Part shown: piece by piece, positions 61,479 through 64,000 of the stretch
How the letters are laid out: each line of letters starts with the position of its first letter
Position numbering within the stretch: the stretch's first letter is position 1
NCBI GenBank assembly: GCA_002405475.1
Contig: DHLX01000019.1
Span: forward strand, 1-64,000
Length of the DNA stretch: 64,000 nt
Reading direction: 5' to 3'
Source of the DNA: Burkholderiales bacterium UBA4657
GTDB taxonomy: Bacteria; Pseudomonadota; Gammaproteobacteria; Burkholderiales; Burkholderiaceae_E
Position numbers and translations under genes: made by a program
Notes under the pieces: generated by a model
Database searches by the model: none
Seen by the model: the letters and a program-made list of their open reading frames with translations, nothing else
Told to the model about the DNA's origin: nothing

Positions 61479-61494
61479 CTGTATTTTTATACAG
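61479..61494. promoter_or_regulatory. LexA (SOS) box upstream of ssb
   Basis: CTGTATTTTTATACAG, a perfect CTGT-N8-ACAG palindrome with an AT spacer, stronger than the recA box. It lies between the small membrane protein gene and ssb and overlaps a TATAAA that could serve as the ssb -10 element; the best -35 candidate (TTGATT at 15 bp) has short spacing, so the promoter itself is uncertain. Confidence 0.9.
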
Positions 61495-61542
61495 ATTAAT
61501 TGGAGAAATCAAGTAGCCTGTCTTAAAAACCCAACAGACCCT

Positions 61543-61728
61543 TCAAAACACTCGCATGAGTACGCGCTCGACAAACATCAGGGCAAAGAAAATCAGACCA
61601 CCGATCAGTAGCGCCTGAAACAGTCGCCAGGCATAGGTCAGATAGCGCCGATTACCAGTGAACCAGTAAGCGCTAACACACACGATGCTGGCAACGATTA
61701 AAAGACTGGCAATGATTCGAAAAATCAT
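61543..61728 (-). CDS. Small two-helix membrane protein
   Basis: 61-residue protein: helix 1 about 4-22 (IIASLLIVASIVCVSAYWF), a basic loop NRRYLTYAWR, helix 2 about 38-55 (ALLIGGLIFFALMFVERV). GAGG 4 nt before ATG 61728. Nine nt after lpxC on the same strand, so probably in the lpxC transcript. Not recognised; reported because the ribosome-binding site, membrane pattern and position are convincing. Confidence 0.7.
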   Translation of the reverse strand: MIFRIIASLLIVASIVCVSAYWFTGNRRYLTYAWRLFQALLIGGLIFFALMFVERVLMRVF

Positions 61729-61737
61729 GAAGCCTCG

Positions 61738-62664
61738 CTAGTAAGACAAAGCCGTCGTCGAGAGGCCGGCACTGGCGTAATCGACCGGCGCTTTTGCCTC
61801 CTGGTCAAAATGTACCAGATCATAGGCCTGCGGGTCAGCTAACAGGGCTCGTAATAACTGGTTGTTGAGTGCGTGGCCCGATTTCCAGGCGCTGTAACTG
61901 GCCAGCAGGGGCTTGCCTGCCAGGTACAAATCACCTATTGCATCCAGAATTTTATGTTTGGCAAACTCGTCGTCATAGCGCAAGCCTTCGCTATTCAAAA
62001 TACGGTCTTCATCCATGACAATGGCATTTTCAAAACTGCCGCCCTTGGCCAGTCCGGCGTTGCGTAGCGCTTCCACTTCCTGCATGAAGCCAAAGGTGCG
62101 GGCGCGTGCCACTTCGCGTACATAGCTGTGCTGCGAAAAGTCCATTTCAACGAATTGCCCGGTGGCATCAATGGCCGGGTGGTTAAACTTGATACCGAAG
62201 CGGGTCTTGAAGCCAAAGTGTGGTTCGAGCTTCGCCCATTTGTCGCCGTCCTTGACCTCGACTGGTTTAAGAACCCGTATGAACTGCTTCGGTGCTGCCT
62301 GCTCTTCAATACCGGCCTGCTGCAGCAAATAGACAAAGGTGCCGGCGCTTCCGTCCATGATGGGAATTTCAGCGGCCGAGACTTCAATCAGGACATTATC
62401 AATGCCTAATCCGGCCAGTGCTGACATGAGGTGCTCAACGGTCGCCACCCTGGCGCCATCTTGCTCCAGCGTCGAAGCCATGCGGGTATCGGTCACTTGC
62501 AATGCGTTAACCGGAATAGTGACAGGAGGCGATAAATCGCTACGACGAAAGACAATACCTGTATCGGGTGCTGCCGGATGTAGCGCCAGCGTGACTTTAA
62601 CGCCGGAGTGCAAACCGACGCCAGTGGTACGAATGCTTTGTTTCAGGGTGCGTTGTTTCAACAT
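61738..62664 (-). CDS. lpxC: UDP-3-O-acyl-N-acetylglucosamine deacetylase
   Basis: Zinc deacetylase, committed step of lipid A synthesis. About 308 residues. MLKQRTLKQSIRTTGVGLHSG, the zinc motif VEHLMSAL (His78), LIEVSAAEIPIMDGSA and KHKILDAIGDLYLAG plus SGHALNN with ligand His/Asp residues. ATG 62664 is the family start; 51 nt of upstream reading frame is rejected. Downstream of ftsZ by 60 nt with a hairpin between. Confidence 0.97.
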   Translation of the reverse strand: MLKQRTLKQSIRTTGVGLHSGVKVTLALHPAAPDTGIVFRRSDLSPPVTIPVNALQVTDTRMASTLEQDGARVATVEHLMSALAGLGIDNVLIEVSAAEIPIMDGSAGTFVYLLQQAGIEEQAAPKQFIRVLKPVEVKDGDKWAKLEPHFGFKTRFGIKFNHPAIDATGQFVEMDFSQHSYVREVARARTFGFMQEVEALRNAGLAKGGSFENAIVMDEDRILNSEGLRYDDEFAKHKILDAIGDLYLAGKPLLASYSAWKSGHALNNQLLRALLADPQAYDLVHFDQEAKAPVDYASAGLSTTALSY

Positions 62665-62678
62665 AACGACATGATACG

Positions 62679-62712
62679 GCAAGCCCGGGGACGCAACCGG
62701 GCTTGCTTTTTT
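62679..62712 (+). terminator. Plus-strand-oriented hairpin with T-run between ftsZ and lpxC
   Basis: A perfect 10-bp stem (62679-62688 with 62697-62706) and 8-nt loop, followed by six T residues on the plus strand only. Genes on both sides are on the minus strand, where the hairpin has A residues before it and no T-run after. It would therefore stop antisense transcription heading into ftsZ, or act as a processing/attenuating hairpin on the ftsZ-lpxC mRNA. Confidence 0.7.
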
Positions 62713-62724
62713 CAAGGCTGCACT

Positions 62725-63936
62725 TCAGTCGGCCTGTTTACGCAAGAATGCCGGTATTTCGTAACGATCCATACCGCTTTCTTCCAGCGCCGAGACGCGT
62801 GCTGCTGCGCTCTCGCGTGAATTGCGCCAGACCGCGGGCACGTCGAGCTGACCAAAATCAGCCCCTGATTGTGCGGTACCCACATTGGCTCCGGTCGTAA
62901 TCGGCGCATTGTCGGTACCGGTGCGTAATACCGGCATCGGATTGTTATTGATGGCGATGACTGGTTTGGCGCTTTGTTTGCTGCGCCCCAGCCCGGTGGC
63001 AACGACGGTAACGCGCATGGCGTCCCCCAGGCTGTCGTCATACACTGTGCCGAATATGATTTCTGCTTCCTTGGCAGCAAAAGCACGTACGGTATTGACC
63101 GCTTCGGACGTTTCTTTGAGCTTCAGCGTTTTGCGTGACGCCGTGATATTGACCAGAACGCCGGAGGCACCGCTTAAATCTACACCTTCGAGTAAAGGGC
63201 TGGCAACCGCTTGTTCGGCCGCAATACGGGCGCGGTCCGAGCCGCTGGCCTGACCTATGCCCATCATGGCCTTGCCCTGTTCAGCCATGACAGTCTTGAC
63301 GTCTTCAAAATCGACGTTGACCAGACCGGGCACGGTAATGATCTCGGCAATACCCGACACCGCGTTATGCAGGACATCATCGGCGGTGCGAAACGCCTGT
63401 TCCATGGTGGCATCATCGCCCAGCACTTCCTGCAATTTTTCGTTCAGGACAACAATCAGGGAGTCAACATTATTGGCCAGGGCTTCGAGTCCGGCTTCGG
63501 CGGTTTTAAAGCGTTTCGCGCCTTCAAATTCAAACGGTTTGGTCACCACTGCTACTGTCAGTATCCCCATTTCCTTGGCCACCTGCGCCACCACGGGCGC
63601 GGCACCGGTACCTGTACCGCCTCCCATGCCAGCCGTAATAAACACCATGTGTGCGCCTTGCATGGCCTGACGCAATTCATCGCGCGCTTCTTCAGCGGCA
63701 TTACGACCGGCTTCTGGTTTCGCTCCAGCACCCAGACCTGATCGACCAAGTTGCACACTCTTGCAATTGGGTATCCGTGCCAGCGCCTGAGCATCGGTAT
63801 TGGCAGCCAAAAACTCAACTCCCTGTACCTGCTGGTTGATCATATGGGTCACGGCATTGCCGCCCGCCCCACCGACACCCATCACTTTAATGATGGTCGT
63901 GCCACCGTTTTCATTTTCTATCATTTCAAATGCCAT
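62725..63936 (-). CDS. ftsZ: Cell division protein FtsZ
   Basis: Tubulin-like GTPase forming the Z ring. 403 residues. GVGGAGGNAVTHM (20-32), the tubulin signature GGGTGTG (105-111), a GTPase domain to about 320, a variable linker and the C-terminal peptide YEIPAFLRKQAD that binds FtsA and ZipA. AGGAGG ribosome-binding site before ATG 63936. Followed by lpxC, the usual dcw-cluster end. Confidence 0.99.
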   Translation of the reverse strand: MAFEMIENENGGTTIIKVMGVGGAGGNAVTHMINQQVQGVEFLAANTDAQALARIPNCKSVQLGRSGLGAGAKPEAGRNAAEEARDELRQAMQGAHMVFITAGMGGGTGTGAAPVVAQVAKEMGILTVAVVTKPFEFEGAKRFKTAEAGLEALANNVDSLIVVLNEKLQEVLGDDATMEQAFRTADDVLHNAVSGIAEIITVPGLVNVDFEDVKTVMAEQGKAMMGIGQASGSDRARIAAEQAVASPLLEGVDLSGASGVLVNITASRKTLKLKETSEAVNTVRAFAAKEAEIIFGTVYDDSLGDAMRVTVVATGLGRSKQSAKPVIAINNNPMPVLRTGTDNAPITTGANVGTAQSGADFGQLDVPAVWRNSRESAAARVSALEESGMDRYEIPAFLRKQAD

Positions 63937-64000
63937 GTTTGCGTCCTCCTGTTAAAGCACTTCACGATAATTACTACATAAACACTGTTCCGGTTAAAAC
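63937..64000 (-). other. Upstream region of ftsZ
   Basis: 64 bases to the window edge, holding the AGGAGG ribosome-binding site. ftsA would be expected just beyond the edge but is not visible. Confidence 0.6.

Noticed and set aside
1..64000. tRNA/rRNA genes, CRISPR arrays, insertion sequences, prophage genes, att sites
   Set aside because: I looked for them in the gaps and at gene borders and saw no cloverleaf, regular spacer array, transposase, integrase or terminal repeats; a tRNAscan or ISfinder run would be decisive.

Overview
The window is chromosomal DNA of a betaproteobacterium, most likely a Burkholderiales member close to the Alcaligenaceae (Bordetella/Achromobacter/Pusillimonas type). 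I infer this from remembered family resemblance and gene order (recA-recX-sucC-sucD-terC, aspS-nudB-phosphatase-clsB, glyA-nrdR-ribD), a betaproteobacterial porin, a HiPIP with a Tat signal, a BPSS1780-type membrane protein and a RibB protein with a degenerate RibA half. No search was run. The DNA is moderately GC-rich, densely coding and mostly core. I see no rRNA, tRNA, CRISPR array, prophage or insertion sequence, and no gene-free stretch above 300 bases.

Layout. 1-7.7 kb: the end of a TPR/GT9 glycosyltransferase gene, gap-tkt, rsmE, a patatin-like lipase, a small nucleotidyltransferase and a BepA-like periplasmic protease. 7.8-11 kb: a type IV pilin behind a sigma-54 promoter, then a PP2C phosphatase, a two-FHA protein and a metallo-beta-lactamase-fold cyclic-nucleotide phosphodiesterase. 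11-16 kb: terC, sucCD, recA-recX with an SOS promoter, HiPIP. 16-24 kb: a long minus-strand array running glyA-nrdR-ribD-ribE-ribB(X)-ribH-nusB-thiL-pgpA-pncC-dgkA (serine/one-carbon, riboflavin, thiamine and phospholipid functions). 24-32 kb: an SDR, a LOG protein divergent from polA, porin, coq7, a lipoprotein hydrolase, OsmC. 32-43.9 kb: rplM-rpsI, argC, a coiled-coil membrane protein, bactofilin, erpA, anmK and an M23 peptidase, then tyrS-dtd-ybhB-phosphatase-thrB-membrane protein-AEC transporter. 44-47 kb: a receiver/adenylate cyclase/Ser-Thr kinase fusion coupled to a protein with degenerate receivers. 47-50 kb: queG, tsaE, amiC. 50-61 kb: a minus-strand array with aspS, nudB, an EEP phosphatase, clsB and an ATP-dependent DNA ligase/Lhr-type helicase/exonuclease repair set. 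61-64 kb: ssb with an SOS box, a small membrane protein, lpxC, ftsZ.

How parts fit together. Two loci carry matching signalling parts: the cyclase-kinase fusion could make cAMP and phosphorylate proteins, while the PP2C, FHA and phosphodiesterase genes could remove phosphate, read phosphothreonine and hydrolyse cAMP. The DNA repair set resembles the known bacterial MPE/Lhr-Core/ligase/exonuclease cluster, but no metallophosphoesterase is present here and an unrecognised ~178-residue gene sits between exonuclease and ligase. Perfect CTGT-N8-ACAG LexA-type boxes precede both recA and ssb. These three points, and two divergent gene pairs whose start codons overlap, are the most interesting observations.
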